Below are positions 9,065-17,928 of a DNA stretch of 64,000 nt, piece by piece. Made by a program: the position numbers and the translations under genes. The number at the start of each line of letters is the position of its first letter. Position 1 is the stretch's first letter. The DNA is taken from NCBI RefSeq assembly GCF_001746835.1, contig NZ_CP016094.1:1922001-1986000 (forward strand). The letters are read 5' to 3'. The DNA is from Lacunisphaera limnophila. GTDB lineage: Bacteria; Verrucomicrobiota; Verrucomicrobiia; Opitutales; Opitutaceae. The notes beneath the pieces were generated by a model that was not told where the DNA came from, did not search any database, and saw only the letters and a list, made by a program, of their open reading frames with translations.

Positions 9065-9886
9065 ATGAATCCCGAGTCTCCAGAGGGTATGGTCACCCCG
9101 CCTGCGACCATGAATCCCTACCGTTTTGCCTGGGCGGTGGCGAAGGACCGGTTGCGCTGGGACCTGAGCCGGGAGTCGTGGCGGTCGCGCTCCCGCCTGC
9201 GGGCCCTGAAAAACACCCAAAGCGGCAGGAAAGCCGTGATCGTTTGCAACGGACCCAGCCTGTTGAAATCGGATCTCTCGCTCCTCGCCGGGGTGTACAC
9301 CTTCGGTCTGAACAAGATCAACCTCCTCTTCGAGCAAAGCGACTTTCGTCCTTCCTGCGTGGTGTCGGTCAATCCTCATGTGATCACGCAGAACGCGGCG
9401 TTTTATGCCGGCACCGAGCTGCCGCTCTTTCTCGACAGCCAGGCCCGGTACCTGATCCCGGCGCGACCGAATGTCACCTTTGTCCACAGTTCCTTGGAAG
9501 CGCGGGTCGTGGCGGATGTGTCGGTCAGCCTGAATCAGGGCTACACCGTCACCTGCGTGGCTATGCAACTGGCGCTGCATCTCGGGTTCGACTCGGTCGC
9601 GCTCATCGGCTGCGATCACAACTTCGCCACCAAGGGACCGGCCAATGCCGAGGTACGGGCCGACGGGGCCGACCGGAGCCACTTTGACCCCCGCTATTTC
9701 TCCGGCGGGCAGAAATGGAATCTGCCCGACTTGGCGGCCAGCGAGTATTATTATTCCCAGGCCGCCACGCTGTATGGTCGGTTGGGACGCAAACTGTGGA
9801 ACTGCACGGAAGGCGGGGCGCTGGAACTGCTCCCCCGGTGCAGGCTCGAAAACTTTGTGCGCGGGGACACCGGCGACGGTTCATGA
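9065..9886 (+). CDS. MptE-like / DUF115 Rossmann-fold protein of a glycan locus
   Basis: After a basic N-terminal stretch the protein has RKAVIVCNGPSLLKSDLSLL, matching the nucleotide-binding start of DUF115/MptE-like proteins and of Campylobacter Cst-like sialyltransferases. Further matching blocks are VALIGCDHNF and, near the C-terminus, CTEGGALELLPRCRLENF. In bacteria such proteins occur in surface-glycan and flagellin-glycosylation loci. Three in-frame ATGs (9065, 9089, 9110) are possible; none has a clear ribosome site, and the conserved domain would be intact from any of them. It heads a run of four GT2 genes and its stop overlaps the next start (ATGA). A glycosyl- or phospho-transfer role is inference. 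Confidence 0.75.
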   Translation: MNPESPEGMVTPPATMNPYRFAWAVAKDRLRWDLSRESWRSRSRLRALKNTQSGRKAVIVCNGPSLLKSDLSLLAGVYTFGLNKINLLFEQSDFRPSCVVSVNPHVITQNAAFYAGTELPLFLDSQARYLIPARPNVTFVHSSLEARVVADVSVSLNQGYTVTCVAMQLALHLGFDSVALIGCDHNFATKGPANAEVRADGADRSHFDPRYFSGGQKWNLPDLAASEYYYSQAATLYGRLGRKLWNCTEGGALELLPRCRLENFVRGDTGDGS

Positions 9887-10614
9887 GTCTGCCCACGCTC
9901 AGTCTCGTCACGATCACCAAGGACGACCCCGCGGCGCTCGCGCGGACCCTGGCGAGCACCGCCGGTTGGCGGCAGCGGCCGGGCGTCCAGCAGATCGTGG
10001 TCTTCGCCGGGGCGGAGCCGGCGGCCTGGCCGGAGGGCGTGTGCGCACTCCGCCAGACCGGCGACGGGATCGCGTCCGCTTTCAACGAAGGCTTGCAGGT
10101 AGCCCAGGGCGAGTGGGTTTGGTTCCTCAATGGCGGCGACGCGATCCACGAGGATCTCGCGCCGGAGTGGCTGGAGACGTTGCTGGCCCGAACCCGCGCC
10201 GATCTGGTGATCGGGAGTATCCAGGGTGACGGCGATGCCGCTCCGCGGGAACTGACCCCGCTGCGCGAGCAATGGCCGCTGTTGCATTCCTGGCCGCCGC
10301 ACCCGGCGACCCTGGTGCGGCGCGAGGTGCTGCGGCGCGCCGGCGGGTTTTCCCCGCGTTACCGGGTGTGCATGGACTTTGATCTTTGGCAGCGGTTGCT
10401 CGGAGCCGGCGCGCGGGCGGATGTCATCGCGGTGCCGCTGGCGCGTTTCGACCTCGGCGGGCTGAGCAGCCGGCCGGAAAATGCCGGCCTGGTGTTTCGG
10501 GAAAACGGTGACGTGCTCTGGCGGCATCAGGGCGCCGTGTGGCGCACGATTGGGCGGGGCGGATGGGGCTTGATGGTTGGCTGGCTGCGCGCGCTGCGCC
10601 ATCGCTTCCTGTGA
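9883..10614 (+). CDS. GT2 family glycosyltransferase
   Basis: 243 residues starting MSLPTLSLVTITKDD, with the GT-A signature of the WcaA-like GT2 group. The acidic catalytic site is WVWFLNGGDAIHEDL and the acceptor-side motif is YRVCMDFDLWQRLL. A frame extending upstream to 9715 is antisense-free but overlaps the previous gene, so the ATG at 9883, which overlaps the previous stop (ATGA), is the sensible start. Cytoplasmic, soluble. Probably adds one residue to a lipid-linked repeat unit; neither donor nor linkage is predictable. Confidence 0.85.
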   Translation: MSLPTLSLVTITKDDPAALARTLASTAGWRQRPGVQQIVVFAGAEPAAWPEGVCALRQTGDGIASAFNEGLQVAQGEWVWFLNGGDAIHEDLAPEWLETLLARTRADLVIGSIQGDGDAAPRELTPLREQWPLLHSWPPHPATLVRREVLRRAGGFSPRYRVCMDFDLWQRLLGAGARADVIAVPLARFDLGGLSSRPENAGLVFRENGDVLWRHQGAVWRTIGRGGWGLMVGWLRALRHRFL

Positions 10615-10616
10615 GC

Positions 10617-11453
10617 ATGGCCATGAGCGCGCAACGGCCGGACATCACCGTGATCGTGCGGACCTCGGGTCGGTCGCGCTGCTACCTGGACCGGGCGCTC
10701 GCGTCGATCCGCGCCCAGACCTGCCGGCCGGCGCAGGTGATCATCTCGGATGATGCGTCTGCCGGGCCGACACCGGACGTGGGTGACCCGGGCATCGTCT
10801 GGGTGACGCGACCGCCGGATGAATCGCCCAACCGGTCGAAAGCCCTGAACCGCGGCATCCAGCACGCCGGCACCGCTTGGCTGGCTTTCTTGGACGATGA
10901 CGATACCTGGCATCCGGAATTTCTGGCCCGCATGCGCACGGCTGTCACCGGACCCACGACAGCGGTTTGCTGCCGCACCCAGGCCCGTTATGAACACGAG
11001 GTGGAGGGACGGTTCCAGCCCCTTGGGGAGGAGCCGTTCAATCCCGGTTTGTACGGGATCACCCTGTCCCGCCTGGCTGCGGCGAATCTTTTCACAAACA
11101 ACGCCGTGCTCTGGCCGCGGGATTTTTTCACGACCCTGGGGGGATACCGCGAGGATCTCACCATGCTGGAGGATTGGGAATTCAACGTGCGGGCGGCGCA
11201 GCGTTTTTCCTTGGCCGTCTTGCCCGAGACACTGGCGTATTATCACCAGCGGCCCCGTCAGGACGGAGGGTTGGCCGCCAATTCGGCCAAGACGCAGCAC
11301 GACCGTGCCCGGGATCAGCTTCTGCAGGAATGGCGCGCCGCTGGCCTGCTGCCGCCGGACCGGGGCTGGCGATGGGTGGCCAACCGCGGTCGCGAGTTGC
11401 GCCACCGCTGGGCCCGCTGGCGCTTTACTACGAGGTGGGGTCCGAACGCATGA
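10617..11453 (+). CDS. GT2 family glycosyltransferase
   Basis: 278 residues. The GT-A fold opens with ITVIVRTSGRSRCYLDRALAS and has the metal-binding motif LAFLDDDDTWHPEFLARM. The C-terminal half has GGYREDLTMLEDWEFNVRAA, a W-x-x-D/E acceptor motif common in this family. The start is chosen at ATG 10617, two bases after the previous stop; ATG 10623 is equally possible. The longer open frame from 10539 lies inside the previous gene. Its stop overlaps the next start by four bases. Confidence 0.85.
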   Translation: MAMSAQRPDITVIVRTSGRSRCYLDRALASIRAQTCRPAQVIISDDASAGPTPDVGDPGIVWVTRPPDESPNRSKALNRGIQHAGTAWLAFLDDDDTWHPEFLARMRTAVTGPTTAVCCRTQARYEHEVEGRFQPLGEEPFNPGLYGITLSRLAAANLFTNNAVLWPRDFFTTLGGYREDLTMLEDWEFNVRAAQRFSLAVLPETLAYYHQRPRQDGGLAANSAKTQHDRARDQLLQEWRAAGLLPPDRGWRWVANRGRELRHRWARWRFTTRWGPNA

Positions 11454-12355
11454 ACCCCGATCATCAGCTTTGCGCGGTGGTCGTGCTCTATCATCCCGAA
11501 CCCGACGTCGGGGAGAACCTCCGCGCGCTCGTCCGCGAGTGTGGGCGGGTGGTGGTGGCGGACAACGGCTGTCCGGTCGATCTGCGCGACCGGCTCGAGG
11601 CGTTGCCGGGAGTGACGTGGCTGCCGATGGACGGCAATGTCGGCGTCGCGACGGCCCTCAACCGCGGACTCGCTTGGGCGCGGTCCCAGGGGCTGGCGTG
11701 GGCGCTCACGTTTGACCAGGACAGCCGGCCCGAGCCGGGCATGGTGGCGGCGTTGTGGCGAACGGCGCAGGCGCAGCCCGCGGCGGCCGTGATCTGTCCG
11801 CGGGTGCACGAGGCAGGCTCGGTGCCGGCGAACTACCGGTGGGTGAGGCGGCATCCGGTGCTGCCGGGATTGTTCCAGCGCGTGGCGTGCACGGGGCCGG
11901 ACCTGCCGGAGGTGACCATGGCGGTCACCTCGGGATCCTTGTTTGACCTGGCGGCGTGGGACCAGCTGGGCCGCTTTGACGACGGATTTTTCATCGACTA
12001 CATCGATACCGACTACTGCCTGCGGGTGATCCGGGCCGGGCGGACGGTGGCGGTGGCGGGCGGCGCGGTGCTGCAACACCGGCTGGGGGCGCGGCAGGCG
12101 CGGGTGGTGCTGGGGCGTGATTTTCGCCCGATGAACCATGCGGCGTTCCGGCACTATTACATGGCGCGCAACCGGGTAGCCGTGTGGCGGCGGCATGCCC
12201 TCGCGGTGCCGCACTGGGCGGTCTTTGATTTCTGTTTCACGTGGTACAATCTCGCGCGCGTGCTGTGCTTCGAGTCGCAGCGGGGCGCCAAGGTGCAGGC
12301 GATCCTGCGGGGCACGTGGCACGGCCTGCAGGGGAGAAGCGGACCGATCGCATGA
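11450..12355 (+). CDS. GT2 family glycosyltransferase, rhamnosyltransferase-like
   Basis: 301 residues, opening CAVVVLYHPEPDVGENLRAL, with ALTFDQDSRPEPGM as the acidic donor motif and DDGFFIDYIDTDYCLRVIR downstream. The D-x-D-S plus FID-x-x-DTD-C-R arrangement is characteristic of the rhamnosyltransferase branch of GT2 (RfbF/WbbL-like). The C-terminal part carries NRVAVWRRHA and a hydrophobic segment that may associate with the membrane. GAGGTGG lies shortly before the ATG at 11450, and the start overlaps the previous stop. Rhamnose as donor is inferred from the branch only; no dTDP-rhamnose genes are in the window. Confidence 0.83.
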   Translation: MNPDHQLCAVVVLYHPEPDVGENLRALVRECGRVVVADNGCPVDLRDRLEALPGVTWLPMDGNVGVATALNRGLAWARSQGLAWALTFDQDSRPEPGMVAALWRTAQAQPAAAVICPRVHEAGSVPANYRWVRRHPVLPGLFQRVACTGPDLPEVTMAVTSGSLFDLAAWDQLGRFDDGFFIDYIDTDYCLRVIRAGRTVAVAGGAVLQHRLGARQARVVLGRDFRPMNHAAFRHYYMARNRVAVWRRHALAVPHWAVFDFCFTWYNLARVLCFESQRGAKVQAILRGTWHGLQGRSGPIA

Positions 12356-13260
12356 GCACCGAGTCCGCACCGATCCTCTCGGTCATCATCGTCGCGTATC
12401 AGTCGCGCGACGAACTGCCGGCCTGCCTTGGCTCGCTGCCGCAGATGCTGCTCGGCCGGCCGGTCGAGATTTGCGTGGTGAACAACTCGCCGGGCGACGG
12501 GGTCGCGGCGTGGATCGCTGGCGCGTTCCCGCGCGTGCGTTGCCTCGAACCGGGCGCGAACCTCGGATTTGGCCGCGCCAACAACGCCGGGTTCCGCGTC
12601 ACGACCGGCGAGTGCGTGCTGTTCCTCAATCCCGACACCATCAGCAACGAGGCCGCGCTGGTCCACTGTGTCGGTCGCGTGCTAGGCGAGCCGCGGCTCG
12701 GGTTGATCTCACCGCGGTTGGTGCAGGCCGACGGCACGATGGATGCGGCCTGCCGGCGCAGCATCCCGACGCTGTGGGATGGATTTTGCCGGGCGAGCGG
12801 GCTGGCGGCGGCGTTTCCAGGCACGGCCTGGTGCGCGGGCTACAACCTCACGCACCTGCCGGTGGACGGGACCTATGCGGTCGGCGCCATCAACGGGGCG
12901 TTCATGCTGGGCCGGCGCGAGGTGCTGGCAGCCGTGGCCGGTCCGTCCGGTGCCGTCTTTGACGAGAGTTTCTTCATGTATGGCGACGATCTGGACCTGT
13001 GCATCCGCGTTGCCCGGGCCGGATTTCAAGTCGTGTACGACGGGCGGGTGTCACTCACGCACCTCAAGGGCCTGAGCGTCGCGAAGGATTACGACCGCAT
13101 GGCCGCGGCGATTTTCGATGCGAACCGCGATGTCTACCTGAAGCATTTCGGTCGTTCGGCCTATGCGCGCGGGAAGTGGCGCACCGCCTTCGGCCTTTGG
13201 AAGCGGCTCGCACTCTGGCGCGCACGGCGGCGGGGCCACCGGGCGGTGCGTCCGGTGTAG
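12352..13260 (+). CDS. GT2 family glycosyltransferase
   Basis: 302 residues. LSVIIVAYQSRDELPACL opens the GT-A domain, VLFLNPDTISNEAAL is the acidic site, and FFMYGDDLDLCIRVARAG is the second conserved block of the WcaE/rhamnosyl-like GT2 branch. The ATG at 12352 overlaps the previous stop (ATGA) and has GGGGAGAAG about ten bases upstream, so the longer frame from 12241 is rejected. It is the last gene of the plus-strand glycan run and faces the minus-strand transferase gene 40 bases away. Confidence 0.85.
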   Translation: MSTESAPILSVIIVAYQSRDELPACLGSLPQMLLGRPVEICVVNNSPGDGVAAWIAGAFPRVRCLEPGANLGFGRANNAGFRVTTGECVLFLNPDTISNEAALVHCVGRVLGEPRLGLISPRLVQADGTMDAACRRSIPTLWDGFCRASGLAAAFPGTAWCAGYNLTHLPVDGTYAVGAINGAFMLGRREVLAAVAGPSGAVFDESFFMYGDDLDLCIRVARAGFQVVYDGRVSLTHLKGLSVAKDYDRMAAAIFDANRDVYLKHFGRSAYARGKWRTAFGLWKRLALWRARRRGHRAVRPV

Positions 13261-13299
13261 GCATACGATTCGGCCCGCGCTCCTCCAAAAGACAGAAGA

Positions 13300-14709
13300 C
13301 TACTCGGGGTTCTTCCAGCGAACGAAAGTCAGGGCGAGGATTTGCAGGTCGAGCCAGGGGGACCAGTTCTCGATGTAATAGATGTCGTACTGGATGCGGC
13401 GGACGAGGTCGCTCTCGCCGCGCAGGCCGTTGATCTGGGCCCAGCCGGTCATGCCGGGTTTCACGAGGTGGCGCGGCAGGTAGTGGGGAATCACGGCGGA
13501 CAACTGCGCGACGTGGTGCGGGCGCTCGGGACGCGGGCCGACGAGGCTCATGTCGCCGCAGAGGACGTTCCAGTATTGCGGGAGCTCGTCGAGGTTCCAG
13601 CGGCGCATCCACGCACCGATGCGGAGCAGGCGGGGATCATGGCGCGGGGTGCTGACCGCCGCCCCGTCGGAGGCCGCGGCATCGGGTAACATGCTGCGGA
13701 GCTTGTAGAGCGTGAACACACGGTGGCCGGCGCCGACGCGCGGCTGGGCGAAGAACACCGGGCCGCCGGGCGACTCGCGCTTGATCAACACCGCCAGCAG
13801 CGCGATCACCGGCGCCGAGGCGAGCAGGCCCACGGTGGCGCCGAGCAGGTCGGCGGCGCGCTTGGCCCCGCGGTGGAAGAGCTGGTTGATCGGGAGGGTC
13901 CCGACCCCCAGCACGGGCAGCCGGCCGATGGTCTGGAGCCGCAGGCCGTTGAGCAGGATCTGGAACGAGGTGGGGATGACCTTCCACTCGACGTAGGTCC
14001 GCTCGCAGGCCTCCACGGCGCGGACCACGATCTCGCGCGGGAGATCGCTGCGGGCGGCGATCAGCACATCGATCTCATGCCGGCGGAGATGGCCCTCGAG
14101 GTCGTCGAAGCCGCCCAGCATGGGCCGGGTGGCCTGGTCATCGGGCAGCGCGATGGCGCCGCAATAACGGTAGGGATGGGCGTCCTGCCCGCCGAGTTCA
14201 TCGGCCAGGGCGCGAGCCTCGTCGTTCCAGCCCAGCACGGCCACGCGCTGGCGCACGCGGTCGCGCCACGGCGAGCGGACCAGGGTCTGGTAGAATAACG
14301 TGCGCCATGCCGCCATGAGCAGGATGACGCAGAAGAAACCGATGATGACGAAGAGGCGGGAGATCGGGGGATCGAATTTCAACACCAGCGAGACGCTGAG
14401 GTAGGCGAGCAGCCAGAAAGTCGCCCCCTTCACAATGAGGCTGATGCCCTGGAAATTCCGGAGCAGCAGGTGGGGTTCGTAGAGGTTAAGCCAGGCAAAG
14501 GCCGCGATCAGGAAGCCCACGCCGAGCAACAGGAGAGGCAGGTAGGTGGCGAAGGAGGCATTGGGCACGTCGAGGCCGAGCGCGCCGAGGGGCGAGGCGT
14601 AGCGCAGCCAGTAGGCTAGGGCCAGGCTCGCGAACGCCACCAGGGTGTCGCCCAGGAGCAGGCCGACGGGGAGGATCACCTTGCGCAGCCGGGTGGAGGA
14701 GGTGGTCAT
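13300..14709 (-). CDS. Polyprenyl-phosphate sugar-1-phosphate transferase (WcaJ/WbaP-like)
   Basis: 469 residues with the full polyisoprenyl-phosphate hexose-1-phosphate transferase layout: about four N-terminal membrane helices, a central Rossmann-like domain (around RVAVLGWNDEARALADEL), and a C-terminal bacterial sugar transferase domain. In the C-terminal domain KRAADLLGATVGLLASAPV is the re-entrant helix, and FTLYKLRSM, WNLDELPQYWNVL and DMSLVGPRPERPHH are catalytic-region motifs. The family starts repeat-unit assembly by loading a hexose-1-phosphate on undecaprenyl phosphate. It overlaps the upstream O-antigen ligase gene by four bases (ATGA), placing initiation and polymerisation in one transcript. 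Confidence 0.92.
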   Translation of the reverse strand: MTTSSTRLRKVILPVGLLLGDTLVAFASLALAYWLRYASPLGALGLDVPNASFATYLPLLLLGVGFLIAAFAWLNLYEPHLLLRNFQGISLIVKGATFWLLAYLSVSLVLKFDPPISRLFVIIGFFCVILLMAAWRTLFYQTLVRSPWRDRVRQRVAVLGWNDEARALADELGGQDAHPYRYCGAIALPDDQATRPMLGGFDDLEGHLRRHEIDVLIAARSDLPREIVVRAVEACERTYVEWKVIPTSFQILLNGLRLQTIGRLPVLGVGTLPINQLFHRGAKRAADLLGATVGLLASAPVIALLAVLIKRESPGGPVFFAQPRVGAGHRVFTLYKLRSMLPDAAASDGAAVSTPRHDPRLLRIGAWMRRWNLDELPQYWNVLCGDMSLVGPRPERPHHVAQLSAVIPHYLPRHLVKPGMTGWAQINGLRGESDLVRRIQYDIYYIENWSPWLDLQILALTFVRWKNPE

Positions 14710-17111
14710 GGGGCGGGCGGCAGGCGGGTGAGCAGGTTCGCTGCCGGGATCCAGCCTTTGGGGGGAAACAGGGTGGAGGCAAATTCCGAAACCAGGCGAT
14801 TTTGCTGACGCACGTAGAGGTCGATGAGGATGGGGCCATCGGGATGCAGCGCGAGCACGCCGTAGCCGGGGCGGTTCGCCCGCTCCGTGGCCAGCAGGGC
14901 GGGTTCCTCGTCGATCCCGGAGGTGAGGAAATCATGCACGGCCGGCGGTGGGTGCCGGGCCGCCCGCCGGGCGAGAGCGGCGGCCAAACCGGGTTGGCGC
15001 GGCGTGAACGGCAGGAAGGCTGCGCCCGGTTCGGGCGCGTGCCAGGCCCGGAGCAGGCGATCCCATGGATCGGGTGCGGCCGCGGCCGGCAAGGGAGAAC
15101 CGTCGAGCACGGCCGCGAGGGTGCGGACGAAGCGGTCGGTCTCCGGGTTGTAGCCCGCGGCCGGAGGCCGTCCTCCGTGCAGCCACCAGCGCCAGAGGTC
15201 GCGGACGTAGGGCGCGGCGGGTTGCCCAGCCGCCAGCTCGTCCAGCATCCGGTTGGCCTCCGCCTCGACCTGCGGGCGCAGCGGGGCGAAAGCAGGCCAG
15301 GCCCAGAGCGGGGCAGTGAGGGCGGCCGGGTCGTTGAGCCACTCCAGGGCGAAGGCCCGGATCGCGTCCGCCTCGCGGCCGGCGGCGCGGAGGGCGAGGC
15401 CCAGGCCGAAGTAGGCGCCGCGGCGATGTGGGGATTCCTGCAGCGTGGCGCGGAAATGGCGGTTCGCGGCCGCCGCGTCTGCGCGTTCCAGGGCGATCCA
15501 ACCCAGATTGAAATGGGCGTATTCGGTGAAGATCCCGGCGGCGAGGGAGGCGGTGAGTTCGGTGGCGGCCTGGTCGAGCAGGACGGCGCGCTCGGCCACC
15601 CCGGGCGTGGCCCCGTGTTGGCTCAGCAGGAGCCCGGCTGCTTGGTGCCGGTAGTAAGGATCGTGCGGGGCGAGCCGGGCTGCGGAAGCGAGGCGGTCCA
15701 GTGCGGGCGCCAGCCGGCCGTTGGCGAGGAGGATCAGCGTCTGGTGGTAGCGATAGCGCCCGGCCAGATCGCGCAGCGTGGGCCAGAGCGGAATGACTCC
15801 GGCCAGCAGGACCGCCCCGGCGGCGACCAACCGGAAGGTCGGCCCGCCGCGCGACGATGAGCCGGCGGAACCGCCCGCCAGCAGCAGTGCGGCGTTGACC
15901 ACGAGCAGCGCGTTCAAGGCGGGGAGATCCAATTGGTGATCGGTCAGGGCGAAGAGACCGTAACCCGCGAGCGCGGCGGCGGCCGCGAGCGCCGGGCTGT
16001 CCGGCACGGTCAGCCGCCACAAGCGCGCCCCGCGACGCGCGGCGGCCCAGAGGAGCAAGGCGAGGGCCGTGAGCCCCGGCAGGCCGAGTGTCGCCCAGAG
16101 CTGGGCGGGAGTGCTGTGCAATTGGAGGACATTGTCCACGCCTGCCGCCAGGCGGTGACGGAGAGTGGGGTAGACCAGCGGCACCGTGCCGGGTCCCCAG
16201 CCAGTGACCGGCCGATCGACGCCCATCAGGCGTCCGGCCTCCAGCATCGCGGATCGCTGGGTGTTGCTCTCGCGGGCGGTTTCGCTCCAGGTGCCGCGGA
16301 CCGCCAGTTCGCGGAGACGCGGGTTGGCGAGCACGGTGACGAGGAGCACGGCGAGCGCGGCCAGCACCAGCAGTCCCTGCTGGCGGCGGGACCAACCGGC
16401 GCGCAGCACCGCCCAAGCGGTGCCCGTCACTGCCACGATCCCGGCGGCCAGGGCCGCGCTGCGGCTGCTGGTGACGAGCAGCACGAGGGTGCCGGTGGCG
16501 GCCGCGGCCAGCCACCCCGCGCGCCGCCAGCCGCGCGTGCCCCACGCGGCGTGCAGCAGCCAGGGCAGCAGCAGGAGCATCGCGCCCGCCAGCTGGATGG
16601 AGTGGCCGAAAGGAAAATCATTCCGAACCGACCAGGAAAAGGCACCGGGACGCGCGATCCAACCTACGAGACTGACCCCGGTGAGCACCGCGCCGATGCC
16701 GGCGAGGGCACGGGTGATCAGGCCGGTCCGTCCGCTGGTTTGGTTTTCCTGGGTGATCCAGTGGTGGAGCCAGAGATAGGCAGCCACACCACCCAAAGTG
16801 GGCCAGACGCGGGGCAGGCTGGCACCGGCGTAGGGGCTAAGGCCGGCGGAGACGAGGGCGGTGACCGCCAGCAGAATCAGCCCGGCCAAAAGCCCGCGCT
16901 CGGGCCGGCGCCAGTTCGGTTGCGTGGCGAGACCGAGGCCCAGTGCCGCCAGCGGAGCCAGCCAGATGCCTTGCAGCACCAGAATCCAAGGCCAGCTAAA
17001 CTGCCGCGTCGAGGAGGGGTGGACCAGCGTGAGCGCCACCGTGCCCACCGCCGCCAGCGACATCAAATATACCGGCCAGGTACGAGGGGGCAAGGTGAGG
17101 GGCTGGGTCAC
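14706..17111 (-). CDS. O-antigen ligase/polymerase family membrane protein with TPR-like C-terminus
   Basis: 801 residues: roughly twelve hydrophobic segments in the first 450, then a soluble region of short helical repeats (ALDRLASAARLAPHDPYYRH; AAANRHFRATLQESPHRRGA) resembling tetratricopeptide units. The large loop holds RPVTGWGPGTVPLVYP and NVLQLHSTPAQLWATLG, matching the Wzy_C region with its conserved H-s/n pattern. Such proteins ligate or polymerise lipid-linked glycan at the outer face of the inner membrane. The start is a GTG at 17111; an ATG at 17063 would remove part of the first helix. Ligase versus polymerase cannot be decided. Confidence 0.82.
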   Translation of the reverse strand: MTQPLTLPPRTWPVYLMSLAAVGTVALTLVHPSSTRQFSWPWILVLQGIWLAPLAALGLGLATQPNWRRPERGLLAGLILLAVTALVSAGLSPYAGASLPRVWPTLGGVAAYLWLHHWITQENQTSGRTGLITRALAGIGAVLTGVSLVGWIARPGAFSWSVRNDFPFGHSIQLAGAMLLLLPWLLHAAWGTRGWRRAGWLAAAATGTLVLLVTSSRSAALAAGIVAVTGTAWAVLRAGWSRRQQGLLVLAALAVLLVTVLANPRLRELAVRGTWSETARESNTQRSAMLEAGRLMGVDRPVTGWGPGTVPLVYPTLRHRLAAGVDNVLQLHSTPAQLWATLGLPGLTALALLLWAAARRGARLWRLTVPDSPALAAAAALAGYGLFALTDHQLDLPALNALLVVNAALLLAGGSAGSSSRGGPTFRLVAAGAVLLAGVIPLWPTLRDLAGRYRYHQTLILLANGRLAPALDRLASAARLAPHDPYYRHQAAGLLLSQHGATPGVAERAVLLDQAATELTASLAAGIFTEYAHFNLGWIALERADAAAANRHFRATLQESPHRRGAYFGLGLALRAAGREADAIRAFALEWLNDPAALTAPLWAWPAFAPLRPQVEAEANRMLDELAAGQPAAPYVRDLWRWWLHGGRPPAAGYNPETDRFVRTLAAVLDGSPLPAAAAPDPWDRLLRAWHAPEPGAAFLPFTPRQPGLAAALARRAARHPPPAVHDFLTSGIDEEPALLATERANRPGYGVLALHPDGPILIDLYVRQQNRLVSEFASTLFPPKGWIPAANLLTRLPPAP

Positions 17112-17244
17112 AGGAGGCGCAGGCTGCGGTCACCATAACGCGGCTCGGCCGGTCCCGGTGCAAGTGCTTATCTGCCCGTGGGCTGACCTTGGGTTGGGTG
17201 TCCACCCTTGACGGCCGGGAAGCGGGACCGGCATCGTCGCAGGC

Positions 17245-17928
17245 ATGGTCGAAACCCGTCCCAAGCCCAACCGGGCCCTGCTCCTCAAGCTGGCCGTGGT
17301 CGCAGTCGTGGGCGGAGCCGGCCTGCTCCTGCTGGCGCGCGGTTATGATATCAAGGGCGGGATCCAGGAAGTGCTGGCCCTGATCCGCGGGGCGGGCGCA
17401 GTCCCGTTTTTCCTGGCCATGGCCTTCCTGCCGGCGGCGGGCATGCCCATGTCGTTTTTCTCGCTCACGGCGGGATCGGTCTTTGCCCCGCAGATCGGCA
17501 TGCCGGCGGTGATCGCGCTCTCGCTCGCGGCCATCACCTTCAGCATGGCCTTCAGTTATTTCCTGGCCACGCGGCTGCTCCGGCCGGTGCTCGAGGCGCT
17601 GCTCGTGCGGCTGGGCTACAAGCTGCCGCAGGTCGACTCCGGGGATGTCACCGACCTCATCATCCTGCTGCGCGTGACGCCCGGGGTCCCGTTTCCGGTG
17701 CAGAATTATCTGCTCGGCCTCGCCCGGGTGCCGTTTGGCAAATACCTCCTGGTGTCCTCCCTGATCCAATGGCCGGCGAACACGGCGTTCATCCTGTTTG
17801 GTGACGCATTGCTGTCGGGCAAGGGCAAGGTTGCCCTGATCTCGCTCAGTTTGATCCTAGCGCTGATGGCCGCCACGCAGCTCGTGCGGAAGCACTACGG
17901 GGCGAAAAAGAAAGCCGGCGGCGCATGA
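17245..17928 (+). CDS. TVP38/TMEM64 family inner-membrane protein
   Basis: 227 residues with five to six hydrophobic segments. The VTT/SNARE-associated domain features are visible: FFLAMAFLPAAGMPMSFFSL, then FSYFLATRLLRPVLE, and the LLRVTPGVPFPVQNYLLGL block with its conserved R-x-x-P-x-x-P-F core. The family, related to DedA, is linked to lipid scrambling and membrane homeostasis. The ATG at 17245 follows a 133-base divergent spacer. Its stop overlaps the xseA start by four bases (ATGA), so the two genes are co-transcribed. Confidence 0.85.
   Translation: MVETRPKPNRALLLKLAVVAVVGGAGLLLLARGYDIKGGIQEVLALIRGAGAVPFFLAMAFLPAAGMPMSFFSLTAGSVFAPQIGMPAVIALSLAAITFSMAFSYFLATRLLRPVLEALLVRLGYKLPQVDSGDVTDLIILLRVTPGVPFPVQNYLLGLARVPFGKYLLVSSLIQWPANTAFILFGDALLSGKGKVALISLSLILALMAATQLVRKHYGAKKKAGGA

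Noticed and set aside
8939-9682. N-terminal extension of the minus-strand methyltransferase frame
   Set aside because: It is antisense to the MptE-like gene and has no recognisable motif; the methyltransferase fits a GTG start at 8938.
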